Source: Bacilli bacterium
GTDB lineage: Bacteria > Bacillota_I > Bacilli_A > ML615J-28 > CAG-698
Direction of reading: 5' to 3'
NCBI GenBank assembly: GCA_028691905.1
Contig: JAQUYJ010000008.1
Location: forward strand, 1 to 15,766
Length of the DNA stretch: 15,766 nt
The position numbers were made by a program, and so were the translations under genes. The notes beneath the pieces are model-generated. The model was not told the origin of the DNA. It saw nothing but the letters and a program-made list of their open reading frames with translations, and did no database searches. Positions 1 to 5,758 of the stretch are shown piece after piece (position 1 is the first letter of the stretch; every line of letters begins with the position of its first letter).

Positions 1-1
1 T

Positions 2-778
2 CAAGGCTCCACTGCTGAACCGCAATTGATTCATCTTTCTTTTCAAAACAGTGAAAAACCGGAAAAAGTCGGTTTGGTCGGAAAAGGTGTCATGTTTGAT
101 ACAGGCGGATACAGTTTGAAGCAAACAATGAACAATATGAAAGACGATATGGGCGGAGCTGCGACCGTTATCGGGATTATGGAAGCATTGGCCAGAAACG
201 ATGTGAAAGTAAATGTTGAGGCCATTATCTGCGCAACAGACAACCGTATTGACGGAAAAGCCCTTCTTCCGGATGATGTTCTGACAGCAATGAATAAAAA
301 AACCATTGAAATTGTATCAACCGATGCAGAAGGCAGATTGACACTGGCTGATGCATTGTGTTATGCCCAGAAGGAAGGATGCAAGAAGGTTATCGACCTG
401 GCTACCCTGACCGGGGCAGTTGTTGTGGCCCTTGGTGACTATACTACCGGGATCTTTGGGAACAATGATGAAATGATTGAAAAAATAATTGCATCCGGCA
501 AGAAAACAAATGAAGATATCTGGCATCTCCCGATTACTGATCACATCCGTAAGCAGGTACGCTCTTCCAAAGTCGCTGATTTAACAAACAGTACAGGCCG
601 AAACATGGGAGCGAGTGGAGCTGCAGCCTTTTTGGAAGAATTTGTGGAAGAAGGAACAAAATGGGTTCATTTGGATATTGCCGGAACCATCTTTCACACA
701 AGCCCTTCCTACCAGGAAGCTTATGGAGCAAGCGGAGTAATGGTTAAGACGCTTTACGAGTACTTAAAAAACAATTGA
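2..778 (+). CDS. pepA: Leucyl aminopeptidase, M17 family (5' end outside window)
   Basis: Cytosolic di-zinc/manganese aminopeptidase that removes N-terminal residues from peptides. The reading frame is open from base 2 and ends with TGA at 776-778, giving the C-terminal 258 residues of a family usually near 480-500. The catalytic domain is complete: VGKGVMFDTGG supplies metal ligands K28 and D33 (fragment numbering), followed by the catalytic lysine K40 in SLK; KDDMGGAA carries D49; STDAEGRL carries D108, E110 and the catalytic R112. The usual N of NTDAEGRL is S here. The downstream LATLTGA and the GASGAAAFLEEF stretch near the end are also typical. The N-terminal regulatory domain lies upstream of the window. 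No terminator follows; the -35 of the next promoter overlaps its stop codon, so some readthrough into the next gene is likely. Family assignment is firm; the exact symbol is conventional. Confidence 0.95.
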   Translation, partial: QGSTAEPQLIHLSFQNSEKPEKVGLVGKGVMFDTGGYSLKQTMNNMKDDMGGAATVIGIMEALARNDVKVNVEAIICATDNRIDGKALLPDDVLTAMNKKTIEIVSTDAEGRLTLADALCYAQKEGCKKVIDLATLTGAVVVALGDYTTGIFGNNDEMIEKIIASGKKTNEDIWHLPITDHIRKQVRSSKVADLTNSTGRNMGASGAAAFLEEFVEEGTKWVHLDIAGTIFHTSPSYQEAYGASGVMVKTLYEYLKNN

Positions 779-804
779 CAAAACAAACTTTAAAGTGATA
801 AAAT
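775..804 (+). promoter_or_regulatory. Sigma-A type promoter of the M20-like/zinc-ribbon pair
   Basis: A perfect -35 TTGACA (775-780) is followed by an 18-bp spacer and -10 TAAAAT (799-804), with an upstream TG at 796-797 (extended -10). The -35 overlaps the TGA stop of the aminopeptidase. A strong Shine-Dalgarno GGAGG (821-825) sits 7 nt before the ATG at 833. Confidence 0.8.
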
Positions 805-832
805 AATATGCACAAAGAAAGGAGGAATAGCA

Positions 833-2245
833 ATGGTTATATTAAGTACAACCTTTTTTGATTGGGTATTTATCTTTTTGGGAATTGTCTTAGTCATCGT
901 TATCGTACTGATGACCTGTTGTACATTAAAAGCATTTTTGCTTAAAAACAAGGAAACAAGAATCCTGCAACTGCAAAACACAGATGAGCAAAAAGCTAAT
1001 GATTATGGAAACAAAATACTTGAATTGCTGCAGATAAAAACAACAAGCAATGAATCGGATGAAGCATATCATCATTTTCGTGAAAAAATGAAGCTGTTCT
1101 TCCCTTTGGTTCACCAGTATATGACGAAGGATAAAATTGGAGCAAATGTCATTTTTACCTTTGAATCAAAAAATAAAAATGCGAAAAAGATTCTTCTGGC
1201 AACGCATATGGACACGAGACAAGGCGATATTCACGCCCGCATCCTCGAACAGGAGGTATTCGGACAGGGAGCCTTCGATCGGAAAGCATTGCTGTTTTGT
1301 GTTTTTCAAGCGCTGGAAGAGACTTTTGCGAAGGGAATGACGCCCGATATCGATGTAACGGTTGTCGTAACCTCCGATGATGAGTCGACACTGGACGGAA
1401 ATGAAAAAATTGTCAATCGGTTTTTAAAACAGGGAAAATTCTTTAATCTGGTAATAGAAGAAGGAATTGGCATTATCGACCCGACTTTTCTGGGCTTAAG
1501 CAGTCATTACGCACTGTTGGGAATTGGAGTAACTGGGGAGGTAACAATCCGTTACAAAACAAAAAAGAGTCCAAAAGCAAAGCAAAGAATGGAAGAGTTT
1601 GTTGCAGAACTGGATGGCGATTGCCTGTTTGAATCCAAAATCGACCGCAATGCAACAGAAATTCTATCGACATTTGCGAAGGATATGCCGTTCAGCAACC
1701 GTTTCCTGTTCAGCAACATATGGCTGTTCCGTCCCTTTATTAAAAAAATAGTCGATTCTGACCAAACGGAATTATCCCGTCTATTGAAAACACATATGAT
1801 AAAAAGGAGCATCGTTGAAACGGAGTCCGGCTTTTATACAGACATTACCTTTCAACTGGCGACCCACGACAGTGTTGCCGATATTGTTAACATCATGGTT
1901 CCCCATGTAAAAAAATACAGTTTGGATTACGAAATGATTTTTCTAAAGGAAGCGTCCAAAGTTACTTCGATTAATATGCCGGAATATAAAAGAGTTGCCC
2001 GGATAGTGGAACAGAATTTCCCCAACCTGTATGTTTCTCCCTATATTATTACAAGAATATCGGAACAGCGTTTTTTTACGAAAGTCAGCGACTGTGTTGT
2101 TCGGTTTTCCCCGCTCTATTATCCTTACAACAGTATAAGCGATGCAAAGCAGGGCTGTGAGCACGTAATGAAAAAGAGCTTACTCTATGGTGTGGATTTC
2201 TACAAGCGAATCATTGCAGCGGAGAATAATCATGATTTGTCCTAA
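833..2245 (+). CDS. Membrane-anchored M20-family metallopeptidase homologue, active site altered
   Basis: 470-residue protein with one N-terminal hydrophobic segment (about residues 8-35) and an M20-type (carboxypeptidase S/PM20D1-like) body, so it is probably tethered to the membrane. Visible family landmarks are LLATHMDT (H125, D127), GAFDRKA (D149, K151), SDDES (182-184) and VIEEG (209-210). Two places differ from the usual pattern. DEE, where the first Glu is the catalytic base, reads DDE. The C-terminal HGxNE-like segment, which gives the last metal-binding His, reads as KQGCEH (439-444). The region from about 215 to 345 fits the dimerisation/lid domain. The start is set by GGAGG at 821-825. 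Its 3' end overlaps the zinc-ribbon gene by 14 nt. Family-level homology is fairly sure; substrate and activity are unknown, and it could be a non-catalytic member. Confidence 0.75.
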   Translation: MVILSTTFFDWVFIFLGIVLVIVIVLMTCCTLKAFLLKNKETRILQLQNTDEQKANDYGNKILELLQIKTTSNESDEAYHHFREKMKLFFPLVHQYMTKDKIGANVIFTFESKNKNAKKILLATHMDTRQGDIHARILEQEVFGQGAFDRKALLFCVFQALEETFAKGMTPDIDVTVVVTSDDESTLDGNEKIVNRFLKQGKFFNLVIEEGIGIIDPTFLGLSSHYALLGIGVTGEVTIRYKTKKSPKAKQRMEEFVAELDGDCLFESKIDRNATEILSTFAKDMPFSNRFLFSNIWLFRPFIKKIVDSDQTELSRLLKTHMIKRSIVETESGFYTDITFQLATHDSVADIVNIMVPHVKKYSLDYEMIFLKEASKVTSINMPEYKRVARIVEQNFPNLYVSPYIITRISEQRFFTKVSDCVVRFSPLYYPYNSISDAKQGCEHVMKKSLLYGVDFYKRIIAAENNHDLS

Positions 2246-2573
2246 TTGTCAGACCTATAATGTAGAATCAGCCCAGTACTGTACCGGCTGCGGAAAGAAA
2301 CTGGAAAAAACAGAAGGAATACAGACTTCGTGGAGTAAAGCGGTATTTATGCTGAGTGTAGCAAGTTTGCTGTTTCCTCTTATTTCCATCAATGACATCG
2401 TGATTTTTATCGGGTTTGGATTTGGACTGATTGTTTTAATCAATACCATCATTTTGAAAACCCATAAAAAAAATTATCACCGACTCAACATCAGTATGGC
2501 ATTTGCTATCAGTGTTGTTATAATTGAAATGGTTTGGTATCTGTTTTTTCATTTTATACTGCCATACCTATAA
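2232..2573 (+). CDS. Small zinc-ribbon membrane protein
   Basis: 113-residue protein of unknown role. An N-terminal zinc ribbon has two CxxC pairs (C3, C6, C17, C20; CPNC and CTGC). It is followed by three hydrophobic stretches (about 34-52, 55-72 and 86-110), with a short basic loop THKKNYHR between the second and third. The start is taken at ATG 2232 because GGAG (2221-2224) lies 7 nt upstream and the protein then begins directly with the zinc ribbon; the longer frame from 2187 lies inside the preceding gene. It overlaps the M20-like gene by 14 nt, which suggests translational coupling and shared expression. Proteins of this layout (zinc_ribbon_2 plus membrane helices) are widespread in Bacillota and mostly uncharacterised. 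Confidence 0.8.
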   Translation: MICPNCQTYNVESAQYCTGCGKKLEKTEGIQTSWSKAVFMLSVASLLFPLISINDIVIFIGFGFGLIVLINTIILKTHKKNYHRLNISMAFAISVVIIEMVWYLFFHFILPYL

Positions 2574-2574
2574 A

Positions 2575-2604
2575 AAAAACATTAGTCAGCGGACTAATGT
2601 TTTT
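2575..2604. terminator. Bidirectional intrinsic terminator
   Basis: A 13-bp perfect inverted repeat (2575-2587 with 2592-2604, core ACATTAGTC/GACTAATGT) encloses a 4-nt loop AGCG. The A-run at 2572-2579 and the T-run at 2600-2604 give U-tracts on either strand. It separates the convergent zinc-ribbon and HIT genes. The HIT stop codon (TAG, complement of 2594-2596) lies inside the hairpin. Confidence 0.88.
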
Positions 2605-2998
2605 CTTTAATTTTTTTCTGTATGGACAACAGTTCATCAGGGGTTAACTCGTTTTTCAATGGAGGAATGTGAAAGTGATCATTTTCATAACGGGGGATAA
2701 TGTGGATATGAAAGTGAAATACACTTTGACCGGCCAAAGAACCGGCATTATGAATAATATTAACACTTTCTGATCCCATCGCTTCTGTTATTTGTTTTGC
2801 CAAATCGCGGACAAACAGTAAAATGCTTGAACCGGTTTGGTCATCCATATCAAATAGGTTGACTTGATGTTTTTTCGGAATGACCAGGGTATGGCCAAGA
2901 GTTGCCTGGGACAGGTCCAGGAAAGCCATAAAGTTTTCATCTTCATGAATAATGTAGGCAGGAATTTCATGATTTGCTATTTTACAAAAAATACACAT
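2594..2998 (-). CDS. HIT-family (histidine triad) nucleotide-binding hydrolase
   Basis: 134-residue cytosolic HIT/HinT-like protein; the family hydrolyses nucleoside phosphoramidates and related adenylylated compounds. The histidine triad is HFHIHII (H95, H97, H99), with nucleophile H97 by family analogy. The N-terminal CIFC (C2, C5) is the zinc pair common in bacterial and archaeal HIT proteins. HTLVIPKKH is also typical. The start is the ATG at 2998-2996 because AGGTG lies 6 nt upstream; the GTG at 3007 is part of that Shine-Dalgarno sequence. It is transcribed alone from its own promoter and convergently with the zinc-ribbon gene. Physiological substrate is unknown. Confidence 0.93.
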   Translation of the reverse strand: MCIFCKIANHEIPAYIIHEDENFMAFLDLSQATLGHTLVIPKKHQVNLFDMDDQTGSSILLFVRDLAKQITEAMGSESVNIIHNAGSLAGQSVFHFHIHIIPRYENDHFHIPPLKNELTPDELLSIQKKIKEKH

Positions 2999-3016
2999 AA
3001 ATTTCACCTCTAATAT

Positions 3017-3045
3017 ATTATAAAATAAAACAGTTAAAATTGCAA
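3017..3045 (-). promoter_or_regulatory. Promoter of the HIT gene
   Basis: On the minus strand, TTGCAA (3045-3040) and TATAAT (3022-3017) are separated by 17 bp. The -10 lies about 20 nt upstream of the HIT start codon, leaving a short leader with the AGGTG Shine-Dalgarno site. It is divergent from the promoter at 3065-3093. Confidence 0.7.
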
Positions 3046-3064
3046 TTGCTGATTTTTCTTTTTA

Positions 3065-3093
3065 TTGAAAATAAACAAAGAGTAGAGTATAAT
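3065..3093 (+). promoter_or_regulatory. Promoter of the Gx-transporter-like gene
   Basis: TTGAAA (3065-3070), a 17-bp spacer and TATAAT (3088-3093). Because transcription starts near 3100, the ATG at 3040 cannot be used from this promoter, which supports the later start at 3115/3118. Confidence 0.75.
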
Positions 3094-3117
3094 AAAAGAA
3101 AACCAAAGGAAAAAATG

Positions 3118-3630
3118 ATGAAGAATACCAAAAAAATAGTTTTGTTATCGATATTCACTTCGCTTTCTGTTGTCTTGTCCATTGTAGATTCGATGATTAC
3201 AGAAGCGGCTTTTTCCTTTATCCCGATGGCAAGAATCGGACTGGCCAACGTAATCGTACTGTTGGTAGCAATGAATTTCCGTTTTGAAGAAGGATTGGTT
3301 CTGGTTCTGATTAAGTCTTTGCTGGCGAATCTGCTGTATCGGGGTCCGATTGCCTTCATAATAGGAGGAACAGCTTCCTTAATCAGTTTTCTCGTAATGT
3401 ATTATTTATTTAAGCTGGCTAAGACCAAACTGTCCGAAGTGGGAATCAGTGTTGCCGGAGGATTTGCTCATATTGTGACCCAATTGCTGGTAACGGCTTT
3501 TATTTACCATATGCAGGAAGAAATAATCATTTATGGGGTATTGCTTGTTTTACTGTCCCTTGTCACCAGTATAATCATTGGTTTTATCGTCCAGAAGTTG
3601 GCAGTATATTATCATCGGATTACAGAATAA
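3118..3630 (+). CDS. Gx transporter / heptaprenyl diphosphate synthase component I-like membrane protein
   Basis: About 170-residue integral membrane protein with roughly five hydrophobic helices. It resembles Pfam Hpre_diP_synt_I, now usually called Gx transporter family and related to ECF S-components. Supporting features are the early amphipathic segment SIVDSMI, the FSFIPMARIGLANVIVLL stretch, and the small-residue motif LYRGPIAFIIGG (about residues 73-84). The family name comes from genetic linkage with prenyl diphosphate synthase; its transported substrate is not established. Start: AAAGGA (3105-3110) is 7 nt before ATG 3118 and only 4 nt before ATG 3115, so 3118 is preferred; both add or drop a single Met. 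Its usual partners (FMN-binding protein, NusG domain II protein, hepT) are not in this window, and a terminator follows at once. Confidence 0.75.
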   Translation: MKNTKKIVLLSIFTSLSVVLSIVDSMITEAAFSFIPMARIGLANVIVLLVAMNFRFEEGLVLVLIKSLLANLLYRGPIAFIIGGTASLISFLVMYYLFKLAKTKLSEVGISVAGGFAHIVTQLLVTAFIYHMQEEIIIYGVLLVLLSLVTSIIIGFIVQKLAVYYHRITE

Positions 3631-3652
3631 GAGAAGAAATTCTCTTTTTTTT
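3629..3652 (+). terminator. Intrinsic terminator after the Gx-transporter-like gene
   Basis: A 7-bp stem AAGAGAA (3629-3635) / TTCTCTT (3640-3646) is closed by a GAAA tetraloop and followed by T-run 3645-3652. The hairpin begins within the stop codon. Confidence 0.75.
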
Positions 3653-3662
3653 AAAAAAACAC

Positions 3663-3693
3663 TTGACATTGACGTTACGTCAAATAGTACAAT
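3663..3693 (+). promoter_or_regulatory. MerR-type promoter with 19-bp spacer
   Basis: Consensus -35 TTGACA (3663-3668) and -10 TACAAT (3688-3693) are separated by 19 bp rather than 17. A long spacer is the hallmark of promoters activated by MerR-family DNA distortion. It immediately precedes the MerR gene, which implies autoregulation. Confidence 0.82.
3669..3683. promoter_or_regulatory. Predicted MerR/TipAS operator
   Basis: Perfect dyad TTGACGT-T-ACGTCAA with 7-bp arms and a single central base (3676), lying wholly within the 19-bp spacer. This is the position and geometry expected for a MerR-family dimer acting on its own promoter. Confidence 0.8.
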
Positions 3694-3715
3694 AGACAGG
3701 AAAGGAAGGGCAAAG

Positions 3716-4471
3716 ATGGAAATAACGATTCATGAATTGGCTAAACTGGCCAATATATCGACCAGAACACTGCGTTACTATGATCAGATAAAGCTGCTGC
3801 CGGCCAAAAGAAACAAACACAGCAGAATGCGGTATTATACTGAAAGGGATATCGATTTGTTACAGCAGATTTGTTTATACAAACAATTAAATCTGCCTTT
3901 AAAACAAATTGATGGCATTATAAACAATCCAAAATTCAATGTGATAAGTGCATTGATGCAGCATCTTGATTTATTGCAGGAACAAAAGGATCAGCTTGAA
4001 ACGGTAATGGAAACGGTTAAAAAAACAATTGCCCACCGGAAAGGAGAAATAACAATGAGTAACCAGGAAAAGTTTGTTGGATTAAAGGAAAAAATGATTG
4101 CTGACAATGAAAAGAAATACGGTCAGGAAATCAGAAACAGGTATGGAAACAAAGCTGTGGAAGAATCAAACAAAAAAGTGCTGGAAATGAGTGAAGCAGA
4201 ATATGCAGGAATTCAGGCAGTTGAAAAAGAATTTTTAGAAAAGATACTGATTGCTTTTGCGAAGAAGGATGTCGATTCGCCGGAAGCAAAAAGAGCAGTT
4301 ACGCTTCATCAGCAATGGATTTCCTCATTTTGGGGAAAATATGATCCTCAGGCTCATATTAACCTGGCAGAGATGTACACACTAGATGAGCGGTTTACGG
4401 CATATTATGACAGCAGGGAAAAGGGACTTACCCAATTTCTATTTGAGATTATTAAAAAACATGTGAAATAA
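3716..4471 (+). CDS. MerR-family regulator with TipAS ligand-binding domain
   Basis: 251-residue cytosolic transcriptional activator. Residues 1-70 form the winged MerR helix-turn-helix (ELAKLANISTRTLRYYD, then a wing with RMRYYTERD). Residues about 75-110 form the dimerisation coiled coil. Residues 114-251 match TipAS, the antibiotic-recognition domain of TipAL-type regulators (KYGQEIRNRYG, LHQQWISSFW, YTLDERFTAYYD). The family senses bulky antibiotics or other hydrophobic ligands and activates its own gene and sometimes efflux genes. Start: the frame is open from 3578, but ATG 3716 follows the promoter, has a GGAAGGG site at 3704-3710 and begins exactly at the MerR domain. Length agrees with Streptomyces TipAL (253 residues). 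An internal start may give a free TipAS domain. No efflux gene lies beside it, so other targets are unknown. Confidence 0.92.
   Translation: MEITIHELAKLANISTRTLRYYDQIKLLPAKRNKHSRMRYYTERDIDLLQQICLYKQLNLPLKQIDGIINNPKFNVISALMQHLDLLQEQKDQLETVMETVKKTIAHRKGEITMSNQEKFVGLKEKMIADNEKKYGQEIRNRYGNKAVEESNKKVLEMSEAEYAGIQAVEKEFLEKILIAFAKKDVDSPEAKRAVTLHQQWISSFWGKYDPQAHINLAEMYTLDERFTAYYDSREKGLTQFLFEIIKKHVK
4041..4057 (+). promoter_or_regulatory. Internal ribosome binding site and start for a free TipAS domain
   Basis: AAGGAG (4041-4046) lies 8 nt upstream of an in-frame ATG (4055-4057) at the exact junction between the coiled coil and the TipAS domain. Translation from here would give a 138-residue protein ending at 4471. 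This site is better than the Shine-Dalgarno of the full-length start. In Streptomyces lividans tipA, a 144-residue TipAS is made from an in-frame internal start, so the same dual output is inferred here. Confidence 0.65.
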
Positions 4472-4472
4472 A

Positions 4473-4498
4473 GGAACTTTTAAAAAGTTCTTTTTTTT
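4473..4498 (+). terminator. Intrinsic terminator after the MerR gene
   Basis: Palindrome GAACTTTTAAAAAGTTC (4474-4490), foldable as a 6-7 bp stem with a small loop, followed by eight Ts (4491-4498). It begins 2 nt after the stop codon. Confidence 0.78.
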
Positions 4499-4502
4499 AT
4501 GG

Positions 4503-4531
4503 ATGAAATAAAGCGAAAAATATGATAGAAT
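4503..4531 (+). promoter_or_regulatory. Promoter of sbcDC
   Basis: -10 TAGAAT (4526-4531) with TG at 4523-4524 (extended -10). A weak -35 ATGAAA (4503-4508) is spaced 17 bp. The leader carries a G-rich Shine-Dalgarno AGGGGGAG (4544-4551) before ATG 4556. Confidence 0.6.
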
Positions 4532-4555
4532 AGAAAGAGAACAAGGGGGAGTACG

Positions 4556-5758
4556 ATGAAAATAGAATTTATACATTGCGGAGATTTGCATTTGGGTCAT
4601 TTTCCCAATCATATTGAGGAGAGGTTTCAGGACTATTTCAAAGCATTAATGGATATTATTAATTATGCTATTTCCCATAGAGTACCTTTTATATTGGTGA
4701 GTGGAGACTTCTTTCATCTAAAAGCAATCAACGCAAGAACACTGCAGCATACCGTTTCATTACTGAAAAGAGCAAAAGAACATCAGGTTCGTTTTTTTGT
4801 CATTGAAGGAAACCATGACAAGGCTTTTTATGTCGACGAAGATTCCTGGCTTACTTTTCTTGATCAGCAGGGATACATAACACTTCTTCGTGGTCAAATA
4901 GAAGAAGGGAAATGGCGGCCAACAGCAAACAGTATTTTTCAAACAGAAGGATTGCGAATTATTGGCGTAGAATATTTGGGAGGAGCAACCAGCAAACACT
5001 TGGATGATATTTATGAAGCGATTCCCAAATCGGATGATTTTACTGTTGTGATGATGCATGCTGCAATTGATCGGCTGTCGGGTCAGGAAATGGGGGATAT
5101 CAGGAGCAAGGATATCCTGCGTTGGCAGGATAAAGTGGATTATGTTGCATTGGGTCATATTCATAACCGTTATGAAGTGGCAGATTTCTGTTATAATCCA
5201 GGTTCAATGGAAAACATCCATATCCGGGATATCCAGGCAAAGGAAAAAGGATTTTATCACATCAGTATTGATGGAAAGAAAAAAGATGTTTTGTATATTG
5301 CAGCAAAACCGCGTGTCGTTCATTATGAAAAACTGGATATGAGTGATTTTTCCAGTCCAATGGAAGCAGGAGAATCGGTTTTAAACAGGAAATACAATTT
5401 TAAAGCAGGCAACATGGCATCGATTATTCTGTATGGAAAAACCAGTTACAATGCTTACTTAATTGACAGTAAAGCAATTGAGGATGCACTCCAGACAAAA
5501 TATCACCTCTTACACATTGAAGTGGAAAATAAAATAAATATTATTAAAAATGAAACAGGCCTGAATGAAGAAGTCAATATGCAGGCATTATTAAAAACAC
5601 TGATGGAAGATCAACTTCGTTTTTATTATCCGGATGTGACAGATATTGAAGAGTGGGGTAAAGTAATGATGGATGCAACCGAACTGCTTAAAGAAGACGC
5701 TGATTTCGATACCATTATTGACCATCTATATCAACGGGAGAGCAAAGATGAAAATTAA
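4556..5758 (+). CDS. sbcD: SbcD/Mre11-family nuclease subunit
   Basis: 400-residue metallophosphoesterase, the nuclease partner of SbcC. The complex opens hairpins and trims blocked or palindromic DNA ends. The Mre11 phosphoesterase motifs are all present: CGDLHLG (D10, H12), SGDFFH (D51), GNHD (N86, H87, D88), HAAID (H168) and GHIH (H201, H203). Residues about 275-400 form the less conserved capping/SbcC-binding region. Length is normal for SbcD. The start is fixed by the promoter and by AGGGGGAG just upstream, and the protein begins with the catalytic domain. Its 3' end overlaps sbcC by 11 nt, as usual for coupled synthesis of the two subunits. A YhaO-type member of the same family is an alternative label. 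Confidence 0.93.
   Translation: MKIEFIHCGDLHLGHFPNHIEERFQDYFKALMDIINYAISHRVPFILVSGDFFHLKAINARTLQHTVSLLKRAKEHQVRFFVIEGNHDKAFYVDEDSWLTFLDQQGYITLLRGQIEEGKWRPTANSIFQTEGLRIIGVEYLGGATSKHLDDIYEAIPKSDDFTVVMMHAAIDRLSGQEMGDIRSKDILRWQDKVDYVALGHIHNRYEVADFCYNPGSMENIHIRDIQAKEKGFYHISIDGKKKDVLYIAAKPRVVHYEKLDMSDFSSPMEAGESVLNRKYNFKAGNMASIILYGKTSYNAYLIDSKAIEDALQTKYHLLHIEVENKINIIKNETGLNEEVNMQALLKTLMEDQLRFYYPDVTDIEEWGKVMMDATELLKEDADFDTIIDHLYQRESKDEN

Noticed and set aside
3040..3117. Upstream ATG 3040 as the start of the Gx-transporter-like gene
   Set aside because: It lies upstream of the promoter at 3065-3093 and has no ribosome site; the real start is 3115 or 3118.
3578..3715. Long N-terminal extension of the MerR gene from ATG 3578
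   Set aside because: It would run through the preceding gene, its terminator and the MerR promoter; the MerR domain begins exactly at 3716.
5673..5747. Earlier ATG for sbcC at 5673
   Set aside because: Lies within sbcD and adds 25 residues with no SMC homology; ATG 5748 has a proper Shine-Dalgarno.
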